From positions 1 through 64,000 of the forward strand of contig JAUVEN010000002.1 of NCBI GenBank assembly GCA_030594815.1: DNA of 64,000 nucleotides, read 5' to 3'. The translations under genes and the position numbers were made by a program. The stretch comes from Gammaproteobacteria bacterium (GTDB lineage Bacteria; Pseudomonadota; Gammaproteobacteria; UBA6429; Thiohalophilaceae). This document shows positions 7,405 through 17,741 of the stretch, piece after piece. The stretch's first letter is position 1; every line of letters starts with the position of its first letter. The notes under the pieces were generated by a model. That model was not told the origin of the DNA and did no database searches. It was given only the letters and a program-made list of their open reading frames with translations.

Positions 7405-10269
7405 ATGAATGAGAATCTTACATGGCATTTTGATGTTGCGGTTATCGAATGGTTAATTATCCTTGTTATGCTGGTTATCCTGTCTATTGTGGGTGCTGTG
7501 GTAACACGTCGGTCACTTAAAGCATTCAGAAAGCTAAATGGTACATCAGGTGAGCCGATTTCGCCATCAGAAAGCTGGCATACAGAAAGTACTGAAGAAG
7601 TTTTATCCTCGCTAAAAACAACTGCAAACGGTTTATCTAAAGAAGAAGTCACTGGCAGACTTGCTCAATATGGTTCGAACCGGCTACCCGAGCCTAAGAC
7701 GCGAGGTGCATTGATACGATTTTTTTGCCAATTCCATAATGTATTAATCTATGTGTTGATTGCTGCAAGCGCGGTCACCGTTATGCTGGGGCACTGGGTG
7801 GATGGCAGCGTGATCTTGGCCGTGGTTTTGCTTAATGCCATGATCGGTTTCATACAAGAAGGCAAGGCCGAGGATGCTTTGAAGGCAATACGACAGATGC
7901 TTTCTCCCAGTGCCATGGTGTTGCGTGATGACCGGCAAATAACCATTAAGGCTGAAGAGTTGCTGCCTGGTGATATCGTTTTATTACAATCAGGCGATAA
8001 GGTACCGGCTGACTTACGATTATTGCGAGTCAAGGGACTGCAAATACAAGAGTCCGTTCTCACAGGTGAGTCGATGGCGGTAGAAAAAATTACTGATCCT
8101 GTCGCCTCGCAAAGCGTGATCGGTGATCGCCGTTGCATGGCCTATTCGGGCACGCTTGTTACCCATGGTCAAGGTAGTGGCGTTGTCGTGGCAATCGGTG
8201 CACAAACCGAGATTGGCCGCATCAGTACCATGGTTTCAGAAGTGGCGTCTGTAACAACACCACTGTTACGTCAAATGGCCCAGTTTGGCCGTTGGCTTAC
8301 GTTAGCTATTCTGGCACTTGCCATTATCACTTTCGCTTTTGGTTTACTGGTGCGTGATTATGCTGCCGCTGAAATGTTTCTTGCTGCGGTAAGCCTGGCG
8401 GTGGCCGCCATTCCAGAAGGATTACCAGCCATTATGACCATTACGTTGGCGATCGGTGTTCAACGTATGGCCAGGCGTAATGCCATTATTCGCAGATTAC
8501 CTGCTGTTGAAACATTAGGGGCGGTATCAGTAATTTGTTCAGACAAAACCGGCACCCTGACCCGTAATGAAATGACCGTGCGGGCGATTGCCACTAGTAA
8601 TAATTTGTTTGAGCTAAGTGGTACCGGTTACGACCCTCATGGTGTGATATCAATGGCGGGTAAAGATATATTGCCGGAGGAAAGGCCCTTTTTGCAAGAG
8701 CTACTCCGAGCCGCGGTGCTTTGTAATGATGCATCACTGGAAAAAAATAACAGTGAATGGCTTGTGCATGGTGACCCTATGGAAGGGGCATTATTGGTGG
8801 CAGGGTTAAAGGCAGGTTTGGATATCGAGGCAGATGGTAAACAATATCCGCGTACCGATCTTATTCCGTTTGAGTCAGAACATCGTTTTATGGCAACTCT
8901 GCATCACAGTCATAGCGGTGATGCTTTTATCTATCTCAAAGGTGCACCTGAACGTGTATTAGAGATGTGTGCTAATCAAAAAACGCTTGATGGTGACCAG
9001 CCTTTGAACAGAACTTTATGGCTTGCTCGTATTGAAGAAATGGCGCAGCAGGGTCAACGAGTATTAGCCATCGCGGTCAAACAGGTAAGCCATGAAAAAA
9101 TGGAGTTAACCTTCAGTGATGTTGATAGTGACCTGACACTGTTAGGTATGTTTGGCTTGATCGATCCACCTCGTGAAGAAGCCATTGAGGCAGTGGAGGT
9201 TTGTGATAGAGCAGGCATTCGGGTGAAAATGATTACTGGCGATCATGGAGCCACTGCCCTTGCCATCGCCCGGCAACTAAAACTTGTTAATACCAAAGAT
9301 GTACTCACTGGGCAGGAACTTGAATTACTTAATGAGCAAGAGTTAAGTCAGAGAGTACAGGATGTTGATGTTTATGCTCGAGTAAACCCGGAACACAAAC
9401 TGCTCCTGGTAAGACTGATGCAAGATCAAGGTTTAATCGTTGCTATGACGGGCGATGGTGTAAACGATGCACCGGCCTTGAAACGTGCTGATGTCGGTAT
9501 AGCCATGGGCCAAAATGGAACCGAAGCGGCAAAGGAAGCCGCCGAAATGGTTTTGGCCGATGATAATTTTGCTTCGATTACTCATGCCGTAGAAGAAGGT
9601 CGTACTGTTTACGATAACCTTAAGAAAGCTATTCTTTTTATTCTTCCGACCAATGGCGGTGAAGCACTGATCATTCTTGCTGCCATCATATTAGGTTTCC
9701 AACAGCTACCGTTAACACCTGTACAGATTTTATGGGTGAATATGATCACCGCCGTTACCCTGGCGCTATCGCTTGCCTTTGAACCACCCGAATCGAAAGT
9801 TATGCAACGCCCACCACGTGATGCTCATGAACCAATGCTGACTTCCTATTTAATCTGGCGCGTTGCATTTGTCTCCGTTATTTTGATGAGTGGGACATTT
9901 GGCCTTTTTATTTGGGAAATGAAAAGTGGTATGGGTATCGAGCATGCACGTACAGTGGCTGTGAATACCCTGGTTATGTTTGAAATATTTTATCTGTTCA
10001 ACTCTCGTTATATTACTGCCTCGGTATTTAACTGGGCAGGTTTAACAGGTAACCGTTATGTACTAATTGCTATTGGTATACTTATTATCTTTCAGCTTGG
10101 ATTTACCTACCTTGCGCCACTACAGTCTTTATTTGGCACCACGGCAATCGGCTTTGATATATGGTTGCGTATTTTTCTTGTTTCCTCTTCGGTGTTATTT
10201 TTAGTTGAGTTGGAGAAGTATTTTGTACGCGCATGGAACAAAACAGAGAGTAGAAGAAAATCTAATTAA
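7405..10269 (+). CDS. Type II (Ca2+-ATPase-like) cation-transporting P-type ATPase
   Basis: The 954-residue pump contains, in order, an N-terminal cation-ATPase domain, the actuator motif LTGES, the membrane motif PEGLP (about residue 337), the phosphorylation site DKTGTLT (about residue 380), a nucleotide-binding domain ([11 protein letters not shown]), [11 protein letters not shown] (about residue 682) and six C-terminal helices. PEGLP rather than CPC excludes the heavy-metal class. Bacterial relatives are annotated as Ca2+, Mn2+ or monovalent-cation pumps, so the ion is uncertain. An extra hydrophobic helix precedes the actuator domain at residues 12-32, which is longer than usual. Confidence 0.9.
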   Translation: MNENLTWHFDVAVIEWLIILVMLVILSIVGAVVTRRSLKAFRKLNGTSGEPISPSESWHTESTEEVLSSLKTTANGLSKEEVTGRLAQYGSNRLPEPKTRGALIRFFCQFHNVLIYVLIAASAVTVMLGHWVDGSVILAVVLLNAMIGFIQEGKAEDALKAIRQMLSPSAMVLRDDRQITIKAEELLPGDIVLLQSGDKVPADLRLLRVKGLQIQESVLTGESMAVEKITDPVASQSVIGDRRCMAYSGTLVTHGQGSGVVVAIGAQTEIGRISTMVSEVASVTTPLLRQMAQFGRWLTLAILALAIITFAFGLLVRDYAAAEMFLAAVSLAVAAIPEGLPAIMTITLAIGVQRMARRNAIIRRLPAVETLGAVSVICSDKTGTLTRNEMTVRAIATSNNLFELSGTGYDPHGVISMAGKDILPEERPFLQELLRAAVLCNDASLEKNNSEWLVHGDPMEGALLVAGLKAGLDIEADGKQYPRTDLIPFESEHRFMATLHHSHSGDAFIYLKGAPERVLEMCANQKTLDGDQPLNRTLWLARIEEMAQQGQRVLAIAVKQVSHEKMELTFSDVDSDLTLLGMFGLIDPPREEAIEAVEVCDRAGIRVKMITGDHGATALAIARQLKLVNTKDVLTGQELELLNEQELSQRVQDVDVYARVNPEHKLLLVRLMQDQGLIVAMTGDGVNDAPALKRADVGIAMGQNGTEAAKEAAEMVLADDNFASITHAVEEGRTVYDNLKKAILFILPTNGGEALIILAAIILGFQQLPLTPVQILWVNMITAVTLALSLAFEPPESKVMQRPPRDAHEPMLTSYLIWRVAFVSVILMSGTFGLFIWEMKSGMGIEHARTVAVNTLVMFEIFYLFNSRYITASVFNWAGLTGNRYVLIAIGILIIFQLGFTYLAPLQSLFGTTAIGFDIWLRIFLVSSSVLFLVELEKYFVRAWNKTESRRKSN

Positions 10270-10483
10270 ATGAAGTATTTAGCTATGCCACAGCAAGTAC
10301 TACAACAAACCATTAATACCATGGTTGATAGTGTATGTGGCATTCTGGCTGTCTATAAAAGTTCTCCCGTTATTGCTTTCCACCTGCTCGAGTTACGGTT
10401 AAAAATACATTTCATTTTATGGTGAAATATATTTAAATCTCATAATGTAAGAGATGATTATATTTTATAAGCCTGGTCGTATC

Positions 10484-11389
10484 CTAAGCTTGTGGCCACA
10501 ACCATGCTGCTCCTCGTACACCGCTTGAATCGCCATGTTTTGGTGGTACTAGTTGGGTTGTTACAAGATCAGAAAAAACATACTTACCCCATCTTTCAGG
10601 AACGGCGGTATAGAGTTGTTTGATATTTGACATACCCCCACCCAATACTATGACATCGGGATCGAGTACGTTAATGATGCTTGCCAGACTTTTTGCCAAA
10701 CGCTCTGTATAAAGCTGCAGTGAGGCTTGAGCATATTCATTGCCATCTTCAGCTTGTAAAACAATTTCTTTAGCTGTTGAAGGGGAGATTAATTTATTTA
10801 TTGAGAGGTGATCGTTTACAAAGCCCGGGCCGCTTAACCATGTTTCTATGCAACCATTCTTACCGCAATAACATTCTCTTCCGGGTAGTTCATCCAGAGT
10901 TGGCCACGGTAAAGAATTGTGGCCCCATTCACCGGCGATGGCATTTGCACCGACAATGGATTGTCCACGAACATAAATGCCACCACCTGTACCTGTTCCA
11001 ATAATGACGCCAAACGATATTTCTGCATCTTTAGCTGCGCCATCGGTTGCTTCAGAAACAACAAAACAATTGGCATCATTTTCAATGCGTATGGTTCGTT
11101 TAAGTAAGGTTTCAAGATTAGTTTGAAGAGGTTGGCCGATTAACCAGGTTGAATTAGCGTTTTTAACTAACCCGCTTTGCGGTGAAAGGGTACCCGGTAT
11201 CCCTATGCCGACACTGCCAGTTAATTTCGTCTTAGATTCAATATCAGAAATAAGATCAACGATGGCATTAAGCGTATTTTGATAATTGCCTTGTGGTGCA
11301 TCGATGCGTTTACGTGTGAGCTCTTCGCCAGCATCATCAAGTGCGATGCCTTCAATTTTTGTACCGCCAAGATCAATTCCAATTCTCAT
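10484..11389 (-). CDS. ROK-family sugar kinase (fructokinase or N-acetylglucosamine kinase type)
   Basis: The N-terminal phosphate motif IGIDLGGTKIEG, the catalytic region IENDANCFVVSE, the ROK sugar signature with GEWGHNSLP, and the zinc site CYCGKNGCIETWLSG identify a ROK kinase of usual length (301 residues). ATP-dependent phosphorylation of a free hexose in the cytosol is the expected reaction. Proteobacterial proteins of this subtype are often called fructokinase (Mak). No sugar transporter lies nearby, so the substrate is open. It converges on the ATPase gene across about 210 bases that contain no supported gene. Confidence 0.85.
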   Translation of the reverse strand: MRIGIDLGGTKIEGIALDDAGEELTRKRIDAPQGNYQNTLNAIVDLISDIESKTKLTGSVGIGIPGTLSPQSGLVKNANSTWLIGQPLQTNLETLLKRTIRIENDANCFVVSEATDGAAKDAEISFGVIIGTGTGGGIYVRGQSIVGANAIAGEWGHNSLPWPTLDELPGRECYCGKNGCIETWLSGPGFVNDHLSINKLISPSTAKEIVLQAEDGNEYAQASLQLYTERLAKSLASIINVLDPDVIVLGGGMSNIKQLYTAVPERWGKYVFSDLVTTQLVPPKHGDSSGVRGAAWLWPQA

Positions 11390-11506
11390 CTCGTATACCT
11401 TGTAATTATCAATATATTTTAATGAAAAAAATACTAAAAATATCTTTATTTGGTATATTGTATCTCAAACTGAACATACACGTTTTTAATCAGCAAGAGC
11501 CCCGTT

Positions 11507-13825
11507 ATGGATTGTAAATATAGATTTTATCACTTAATACTTTCATTTTTATTGGCGTTAATAGTCTATTTACCATCAACTCATGTTCTTGCTGTACCTG
11601 AAAATACTAATGACTGGCTAAAACAAGCTACTGCCACTATTAAACAACATGAAAAAAGTCAGAAACGTCTCACAATTGAAAATGTAAAAATTGAAACGCT
11701 TACTATTTCACTCAAAGAAATTAGCCTTATAAGAAGCAAATCACAAGAATGTATTGCTGAAACTGAAAGTCTGTTAGTTAAAACAATTCAAGATCTAAAA
11801 GCTCTTGGTGAAATAACTAAAAAAGAAAATCCTGAGGTAAGTAAAAAACGACGTGATTTAATAAAAGAAAACAAAAACCTGGATTTGAAGCTTGCGACAT
11901 GCAATTTATTGCTTATCCAAAGTCAAGACTTAACAAAGTCTATTAATCAACTTCAGCAGGCTATGATTGCCCAACAATTATCGGCACGTACTCCTGATAT
12001 TATTAGCGTAATTCAGGAAACGCTGCAATCACCGATTGCTAGCTGGAATGAAACAATAAGCTTTATTAAAAATCAATATCGCCAAAAGTTACTTACTACA
12101 AAGCAAATTAGTTTGCTTACTGCTTTAATGCTATTTTCATTTTTAATTGGTGTGTTTGTTAAACGAAAATGGCTTTCACAACCTATATTGGCACAGTTAC
12201 CCAGCGATACTCTCTCTGCTTTCATACAGTCAATCCGTTGTACCTTGATAAATGCAATTCCAGTGCTTTTACCTATACTGGTTATGTTGCTCTTTCTTGT
12301 TATTGCTCTGCCATTAAAACCATTACCATTGATAACAAAAACAAGTTTTGTTATTGCAAGTTATATCAGTCTTATTGTATTTATTAATGTGCTGCTTCAT
12401 CCAACTCCGCCTGCCCAAAATTATCTGGTTAAAGATGAACATTTATCGCGTAAATTTTCTTTTCAACTAAAAGTACTTTTAACGCTAGCTTTAACAAATT
12501 TTTTTCTATCAGGTGAATTTAAGGCTGGTCTCAGTGAACAGCTTTATTACTCTAGCCGTGGAGTGATAAGTGTTCTGTTAATTATAAATTTAGTTTCTAT
12601 ATTATGGTTAGTGCGTAACTTTTCATGGGCTATTTTGTCGCGTAAACCACGTATCTTCTTAACGTTATTATTATTTGTCACATTGATTGTAGAGCTGGCG
12701 GGATATCGAAATTTATCTGGTTATATACTTGGTGGATTATTGGGAACATTGGCCGCTTTTGCTTTTACTTTGTTAATTTATCATTTATTAAAAGATCTCT
12801 GTGATGGCTTGGATGAAGGTAGACTTGATTGGGAAATACGTTTTCGTAAAGCGCTTGGTCTAAAGAAAAACAGCATGGTTCCGGGATTGATCTGGATTCG
12901 ATTAATTATATTTACTGTATTGTGGGGTGGTTTTGCCTACTTATTTCTCAATATATGGCAACTGGATGATCCCTGGGTAGCAATTATTACCAGTTCCATT
13001 ACTGATGGCTTCCAGGTTGGCTCTCTTAACGTTACACCTACACTGTTGATCAGTGGATTGTTTTCTCTAATCGTATTATTAAGCCTGACACGTTATGCAA
13101 AAAAACACTTTTTACCAAATATACTAAAACATACACGGCTCGATCGTGGTGCTAAAGAAGCCATTACATCATTATTTGGTTATGCAGGAGTTGCGATTGC
13201 TATTCTCGTAGCACTCTCTATAACCGGTGTGAAGATGCAAAACATTGCACTCATCGCGGGTGCGTTATCAGTTGGTATCGGTTTTGGCTTACAGAATATA
13301 GTTAATAACTTTATCTCTGGTTTAATTTTATTATTTGAGCGTCCGATTCGTAGAGGTGACTGGATCATAACGGGTGAAACTGAAGGATATGTTAAATCTA
13401 TAAATATCCGTTCTACTCAGATTCAAACCTTCGATCAGGCTGATGTAATCGTCCCTAACTCAGAACTAATTACCGCTAAAGTAACCAATTGGATGCTACG
13501 TAATGCTCATGGCCGTATTACAGTTAAAATTGGGGTTGGATATGATTCTGATGTTGATAAAGTGAGCAGCATCCTTATTGATATTGCACATAATCATCCA
13601 ATGGTAATGAATGAGAAAAGTAATCAAGCGTCGCCACCTAAAGTTTTATTTAGAGACTTTGGAGATAGCGCGTTGAATTTTGAATTACGTTGTTTTATTT
13701 ATGATATTGATCAGCGTGTAAATGTTATTAGTGAAATCAATTATTCAATAATTAAAGCTTTCCGCGAAGAAAATATCGAGATTCCATTCCCGCAGCGAGT
13801 GATTACATATCCTGATTCAAAGTAA
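11507..13825 (+). CDS. Large MscS-family mechanosensitive channel (MscK/KefA-like)
   Basis: The protein has 772 residues, against about 290 for MscS and 1,100 for MscK. A signal peptide and a periplasmic region rich in heptads (residues 25-170) precede about ten membrane segments. The C-terminal third has the pore helix and beta domain of MscS: IAGALSVGIGFGLQNIVNN, then FERPIRRGDWI and VPNSELIT. It would open under hypo-osmotic tension in the inner membrane. Its last codons overlap by 9 bases the 3' end of the convergent cupin gene. Confidence 0.9.
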   Translation: MDCKYRFYHLILSFLLALIVYLPSTHVLAVPENTNDWLKQATATIKQHEKSQKRLTIENVKIETLTISLKEISLIRSKSQECIAETESLLVKTIQDLKALGEITKKENPEVSKKRRDLIKENKNLDLKLATCNLLLIQSQDLTKSINQLQQAMIAQQLSARTPDIISVIQETLQSPIASWNETISFIKNQYRQKLLTTKQISLLTALMLFSFLIGVFVKRKWLSQPILAQLPSDTLSAFIQSIRCTLINAIPVLLPILVMLLFLVIALPLKPLPLITKTSFVIASYISLIVFINVLLHPTPPAQNYLVKDEHLSRKFSFQLKVLLTLALTNFFLSGEFKAGLSEQLYYSSRGVISVLLIINLVSILWLVRNFSWAILSRKPRIFLTLLLFVTLIVELAGYRNLSGYILGGLLGTLAAFAFTLLIYHLLKDLCDGLDEGRLDWEIRFRKALGLKKNSMVPGLIWIRLIIFTVLWGGFAYLFLNIWQLDDPWVAIITSSITDGFQVGSLNVTPTLLISGLFSLIVLLSLTRYAKKHFLPNILKHTRLDRGAKEAITSLFGYAGVAIAILVALSITGVKMQNIALIAGALSVGIGFGLQNIVNNFISGLILLFERPIRRGDWIITGETEGYVKSINIRSTQIQTFDQADVIVPNSELITAKVTNWMLRNAHGRITVKIGVGYDSDVDKVSSILIDIAHNHPMVMNEKSNQASPPKVLFRDFGDSALNFELRCFIYDIDQRVNVISEINYSIIKAFREENIEIPFPQRVITYPDSK

Positions 13826-14179
13826 ATCAGTATCTTCGTGACTATAAGGTGGTGAGCACATACAAAGTATATGCAGTGGAGTGGTGCCGGTATTTTTAAT
13901 ATTATGCGGCGTGCCGGGTTTAATACATAAGGTGTCACCAACGCTTACTTCAAACTGGTCTTCACCTAAAAACATTAATCCTTGTCCCTGGGTAATATGG
14001 TAAAGCTCTTCAGAAGAATGATGCTGATGTTTATGAGTGGTTTGCCCGGGACTGATAATTGCTTCGGCAAGGCTTTGATTTTGATTGCCGTGATATTTAG
14101 GGTGCATCAGTTCTCTGATTTCAGAGTCATCCTTGGTGCGATAAGAATAAATTTCACTGCAATGGGTGCGATTAGTCAT
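13817..14179 (-). CDS. Small single-domain cupin protein
   Basis: The 120-residue protein has both cupin motifs: HKHQHHSSEELYHITQG (metal-binding His and Glu) and PGTPHNIKNTG. A single cupin with HxH...E and a later H usually binds Fe, Mn or Zn; functions vary from isomerase to dioxygenase and cannot be chosen here. The ATG lies directly behind the Rof-like gene, one base after its stop, so hemW, rof and this gene form one transcript. Confidence 0.8.
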   Translation of the reverse strand: MTNRTHCSEIYSYRTKDDSEIRELMHPKYHGNQNQSLAEAIISPGQTTHKHQHHSSEELYHITQGQGLMFLGEDQFEVSVGDTLCIKPGTPHNIKNTGTTPLHILCMCSPPYSHEDTDLL

Positions 14180-14180
14180 A

Positions 14181-14432
14181 CTAGCTCAGAATACGCATTT
14201 CTGTAATATGGTCAAGTCGTATACAAATATTTTCACCATTGGATGTTACTGCTATAAGGTATTCCGCTTTGTTTTTAGTTTGCACGTCGGTAGGAGTGAC
14301 TATACTACTCACGCTGGAATAATTATCAGATTGATAAGTTAAATGTAATTTATTTTTATGCATAATTGCCAATTCATATTGGCTATGAAGATCACATGAA
14401 ACAGGTTTGTAGCTATCGTTATTGCGATCCAT
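14181..14432 (-). CDS. rof: Rof-like Rho-binding antiterminator
   Basis: The pattern YKPVSCDLHSQYELAIMHKN, then AEYLIAV and ICIRLDHITEM, aligns by eye with E. coli Rof/YaeO (PINCDDYDNLELACQHH, EYLVVE, RELRLDKITSF) at nearly the same length (83 versus about 85 residues). Rof inhibits transcription terminator Rho by binding its RNA-binding domain. The conserved Cys-Asp pair and the acidic/aliphatic helix start are present. It begins 2 bases after the hemW stop. A small Sm-like fold of another role is the alternative. Confidence 0.7.
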   Translation of the reverse strand: MDRNNDSYKPVSCDLHSQYELAIMHKNKLHLTYQSDNYSSVSSIVTPTDVQTKNKAEYLIAVTSNGENICIRLDHITEMRILS

Positions 14433-14434
14433 TG

Positions 14435-15601
14435 TTAATCACCATCAGGCATAAAAAGTTCAAGTAAATTATTTAGATATTGTCGCCCTGTATCCGTTGG
14501 CTTTATTCGCTTTAATTCCCAGTTAATCCAGCCTTTTTCCTCGGCTTGTTTTAATGCTTTTTCAATTATTGTAATGGGTAAGCCAACATGCCGTTGAAAT
14601 AACTCGGTTTCAAAGCCATTGTTTAAACGTAAAACATTCATCATGAACTCAAAACTGGCATCATCACGTGTTAATGTTTTTTCTCCGGAAATTCTTTTAT
14701 CGGTTGTTGCATTGTCTAAATAATCCTGGGGTTGTTTTACTTTCCAGCTTCGAGTGATTTTTTGTTCAGCAGCATTGGAGAGTTTGCCGTGTGCCCCCGC
14801 ACCAATGCCAAGGTAATCACCAAACTGCCAATAGTTTAAATTGTGTTGGGCTTGAAAACCGTTTTTGGAATAGGCGGATATTTCATATTGCTCATAGCCA
14901 CTTTTTGCAAGACTTGTTTGGCAAGCTAACTGCATTTCCCATAATTGATCATCATCGGGTGTAGTAGGCGGTTTATGATGAAAGTATGTGTTTGGCTCAA
15001 TAGTCAGTTGGTAATGTGAAAGATGTTTTGGTTCTAACGCTATGGCGGTTTCAATATCTTCAATTGCTTGCTCAAGTGTTTGAAAGGGTAAGCCGTACAT
15101 AAGATCTAAATTAAAACTATTAAAATCGGCATCATGCGCAAGTTCAGCCGCACGTATTGCTTCTTTTCGACCATGAATTCTGCCAAGGCTTGTAAGCTTG
15201 GTATCACTAAAACTTTGAATACCAATGGATAATCGATTGATACCTGCATGACTAAATTCTTTAAACTTTCCAAGCTCCATCGTGCCGGGATTGGCTTCCA
15301 TAGTGATCTCAATATCAGGAGCAAAAGTAAGCCTGGCTCGCAAAGCAGAGAGAAGGTCATCAATACTTTCCGGACTAAATAAACTGGGTGTACCACCACC
15401 CATAAAAATACTGCTGATGCTTCTTCCCCAGAACAGGGGGAGCTCCTGTTCAAGATCAGCAACTAAAGCGTTAATGTATTTTTTTTCATCGAGTGATGTT
15501 TTTAATTCGTGTGAATTAAAATCACAATAGGGACATTTTTGTACGCACCATGGAAAGTGTATATATAAGGATAACGGAGGTAGTTCAGTAAAGTTAAACA
15601 T
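14435..15601 (-). CDS. hemW: HemW, radical-SAM heme chaperone (coproporphyrinogen oxidase-like)
   Basis: The radical-SAM cluster site CVQKCPYC (Cys19, Cys23, Cys26), the GGGTPSLF motif and a C-terminal HemN-like domain identify the family. The N-terminus YIHFPWC is as in HemW; HemW lacks the extra N-terminal region and extra cysteine of true HemN, and inserts heme into respiratory enzymes. The length (388 residues) is normal. It heads a three-gene transcript with rof and the cupin gene. Confidence 0.88.
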   Translation of the reverse strand: MFNFTELPPLSLYIHFPWCVQKCPYCDFNSHELKTSLDEKKYINALVADLEQELPLFWGRSISSIFMGGGTPSLFSPESIDDLLSALRARLTFAPDIEITMEANPGTMELGKFKEFSHAGINRLSIGIQSFSDTKLTSLGRIHGRKEAIRAAELAHDADFNSFNLDLMYGLPFQTLEQAIEDIETAIALEPKHLSHYQLTIEPNTYFHHKPPTTPDDDQLWEMQLACQTSLAKSGYEQYEISAYSKNGFQAQHNLNYWQFGDYLGIGAGAHGKLSNAAEQKITRSWKVKQPQDYLDNATTDKRISGEKTLTRDDASFEFMMNVLRLNNGFETELFQRHVGLPITIIEKALKQAEEKGWINWELKRIKPTDTGRQYLNNLLELFMPDGD

Positions 15602-15949
15602 AATTTAAATTGTGCAAAAATATGAGTGTGCTTATTGGGTTATATGGAAAGTGTAAACATGAATTGTACATTCACACACTTTATATAACTATTGTTATCT
15701 GCAATTTATATATTAAAACTTCATTATATTTTTATAATTAATAAAATTGTGCCATAGAATTTAATGTCTGAAGATAAATTTAAAGTGTGTTCTAGTTTGC
15801 ATTCTGCATTTGCCAATTATTATATAAATGCTAAATGAAACAATTATGGAAGTTGAAACACTTAAAAATAAAAGTGTTAAATCCATAAAGTTTATAACAA
15901 GAATAAAACACTTACAGTTCAGTTGTCTGTTAATAAAAGGGCTAAAGGT
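15602..15949. other. AT-rich non-coding stretch between hemW and a small membrane-protein gene
   Basis: The 348 bases are very AT-rich and hold the divergent promoters of hemW and the small gene at 15950. I see a hairpin AACACTT...AAAGTGTT near 15857-15878 and a partial dyad GTGTAAACATG...CATTCACAC near 15650-15676. No coding potential is supported in it. Confidence 0.4.
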
Positions 15950-16114
15950 ATGTTTAAGGAATATCAAGACGCTGCACGAAAAGAAGAAAGGCAAAAATTG
16001 TTAGTGAGTTTAATGCCTGCTGTTGCCGGTATAGTTCTTTCTCTCACATTGTTTTTTATTTCGCAATATACAAATTTATTTTCTTTAATAACATCATGGT
16101 TTGTTTTGTCTTAG
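15950..16114 (+). CDS. Small membrane protein, 54 aa
   Basis: The ATG at 15950 follows AAAGG at the right distance; an upstream TTG at 15923 is less likely. A charged, helical N-terminus (FKEYQDAARKEERQK) is followed by two short hydrophobic segments with a turn between them. The family is not recognised. Its 3' end overlaps the decayed reverse-strand cytochrome b5-type gene, so it may be a chance frame, but the ribosome site and amphipathic layout favour a real gene. Confidence 0.4.
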   Translation: MFKEYQDAARKEERQKLLVSLMPAVAGIVLSLTLFFISQYTNLFSLITSWFVLS

Positions 16115-16514
16115 TTTGACGGAGTAATCTTTTGGCTGATTATTAGAGTAATTAATATTATTTTCTTTAAAATATGAGTCGGCTCTATTTTTTAGAGTAA
16201 TAAAAAACTTATTTTCAAAAGAATTAAATAGAGCTTTGTATTCTTTAACAGAGCCAATTAAGAATTTTTGTAGCAGGTTTTTTGAGGTCTTAAAATGATT
16301 AGAATAGAACGTAGCTGATGCATCTTCACCAGCAAGGATAGTGAAGGCATTACCGTCAGGATGTTCTTTAATCCATGGAGTAGTGTCATAAACAAATTGA
16401 TCGATTACAATCCAGCAGTCATTTAGATTATTATGTTTTTTTAATATCTTTCCAGCTAAAAGTTTGAATATTTTCGATTAGCAGATCAGGTTTATTTTGT
16501 AGAAGAACGTCCAT
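16094..16514 (-). pseudogene. Broken cytochrome b5-domain gene (possible desaturase remnant)
   Basis: From the ATG at 16514 the frame reads 27 residues to TFSWKDIKK and then stops. Shifting by one base in a run of seven A (16436-16442) continues it as HNNLNDCWIVIDQFVYD, then WIKEHPDGNAF, LAGEDASATFYSNHF and LIGSVKEY to a stop at 16094. This is a cytochrome b5 fold with both haem histidines (HPDG and FYSNH). The tail (FFITLKNRADSYFKEN) resembles the link to a membrane desaturase in fused front-end desaturases, but the desaturase is missing. Removing one A restores a continuous protein of about 138 residues. A sequencing error at the homopolymer is possible, but the missing catalytic half suggests decay. 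Confidence 0.75.
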
Positions 16515-16596
16515 GTATTATTCTGTAATTTTTTTGTTTGAGTAAGACTTCCTTAAATACTATTGTGTTTGCCGCATATACTCAGTAGTTTAAATA

Positions 16597-17430
16597 TTAA
16601 TTAAACCCCCAAACGGTACTGACTAGATTGGCTAATCCATCATATTCTTTAGAATTCGCTTTGATGAGGTTTTTCTTTTTAAATCTTTTTAATAATCCAG
16701 TTGTAACCTTTTGGCCGTCATTATTTAATAATAGCTCAGCCAATGTTGCTGCTAAATCAGGACTAACTTTTGCTCCAACGGTAAATGTACGTTCAGGAAA
16801 GGTTTCTGGGAAGGATGCCATAATTTTAAGACCTTTAGATGTGCCTGTTTTTTTTGCTTTACCCCATAATTTTTTTCGTAAAACGGCCACATCACCTTTT
16901 CCTTTTTTTACGCACTTAATAATATTTTTAAAACCACGGACTCTGACAATGCCTGGTTGTCTTGCTGGATTAGAATAATGAGAAAGAAAGGTCATCGTCA
17001 GTAAACTAGGTGGAAAAAAGGCACAGGCTTTAATGCCATATTCCAGATCTTTTAATGTAGTTAATTTAGAACTTTCTTTTACCGCAACAACAACCTGAAT
17101 TCTTCCTGGTAATCGAACAATAGGTCTGTGTTGAAGATGTTTAATCCTCCAGTCGACAAGATGGGGGCCATCAAAAATAATGTCGTAATCACCACGTTGC
17201 ATTCTCGCAGAGTATTGTCCGAAGCTCTGGGGTATAGACAGAGTGATTTTTTTACCTGTTTGATTGGAAAGATACTCAACAATAGGCGTATATATTTTTT
17301 TTGTTTCATTTGCCGAATGTGTTGGGGCAGTAGCAAAAATTAATTCATCTCCAGCTGCATAAAGCAGCTGACTATGTGAGAAAGCCAGCAAAAGTGAGAT
17401 GAATGTAAAATTTTTATTTATATTTTTCAT
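16597..17430 (-). CDS. PhnD-like phosphate/phosphonate-type ABC substrate-binding protein
   Basis: A signal peptide (to about residue 26, LLYAAGD) is followed by a periplasmic binding fold of the PhnD group: YTPIVEYLSNQTGKKITL, YDIIFDGPHLVDWRI and a late FPERTFTVGAKVSPD. The length (277 residues) is a little short. No permease or ATPase gene is adjacent, so it is either an orphan binding protein or the sensory part of another system. The strong terminator at 17578-17608 isolates it from the upstream rdgB gene. Confidence 0.75.
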   Translation of the reverse strand: MKNINKNFTFISLLLAFSHSQLLYAAGDELIFATAPTHSANETKKIYTPIVEYLSNQTGKKITLSIPQSFGQYSARMQRGDYDIIFDGPHLVDWRIKHLQHRPIVRLPGRIQVVVAVKESSKLTTLKDLEYGIKACAFFPPSLLTMTFLSHYSNPARQPGIVRVRGFKNIIKCVKKGKGDVAVLRKKLWGKAKKTGTSKGLKIMASFPETFPERTFTVGAKVSPDLAATLAELLLNNDGQKVTTGLLKRFKKKNLIKANSKEYDGLANLVSTVWGFN

Positions 17431-17577
17431 GTATATACCTTACAGCACAGTGTGATATTTGTGATTTGATCACCGATAATTCATTGTATCGGATAGATGA
17501 AGAAAGACTGAATCTAATTAAAAACGAATATTTGAACACTTTCAATGGGGGGAGGAAAGTATATAAAAATATAACTT

Positions 17578-17608
17578 AAAAAAAAAGGAGAGGAAGGGGT
17601 TCCTCTCC
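17578..17608 (-). terminator. Strong Rho-independent terminator
   Basis: Read on the minus strand this is a 9-bp perfect stem (GGAGAGGAA / TTCCTCTCC) with a CCCC loop, followed by nine T. It can end transcription from rdgB or, more interestingly, from a start just downstream of the FNR box at 17742-17755. Confidence 0.9.
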
Positions 17609-17707
17609 TGCAAGAACTCAAGGTATGTCGAATATCCATGAGTAAAAACCGTTAAACGAATAATAAATAGTCATCTTAATATTTTCTATTCGTTAAGTAT
17701 TAACGCG
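17578..17707 (-). ncRNA. Candidate FNR-controlled small RNA
   Basis: There is no supported gene between rdgB (ending at 17795) and the terminator at 17578-17608. A perfect FNR box lies at 17742-17755. Class II spacing (box centred at -41.5) predicts a start near 17707 and an RNA of about 130 nt; class I spacing (-61.5) predicts about 110 nt, starting just after TAATAC. The layout matches FnrS-type small RNAs, but I see no sequence similarity to FnrS. The exact 5' end is an inference. Confidence 0.4.
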
Positions 17708-17741
17708 GATGCAATAGTCGGATTATTTTGTATTGTTAACC

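Noticed and set aside
7362-8205. Reverse-strand open frames opposite the P-type ATPase
   Set aside because: They are shadows of a strongly conserved gene and lack ribosome sites and recognisable motifs.
10270-10483. Possible 45-50 residue protein from ATG at 10285
   Set aside because: No ribosome site and no recognisable motif; it runs into the 3' region of a convergent gene.
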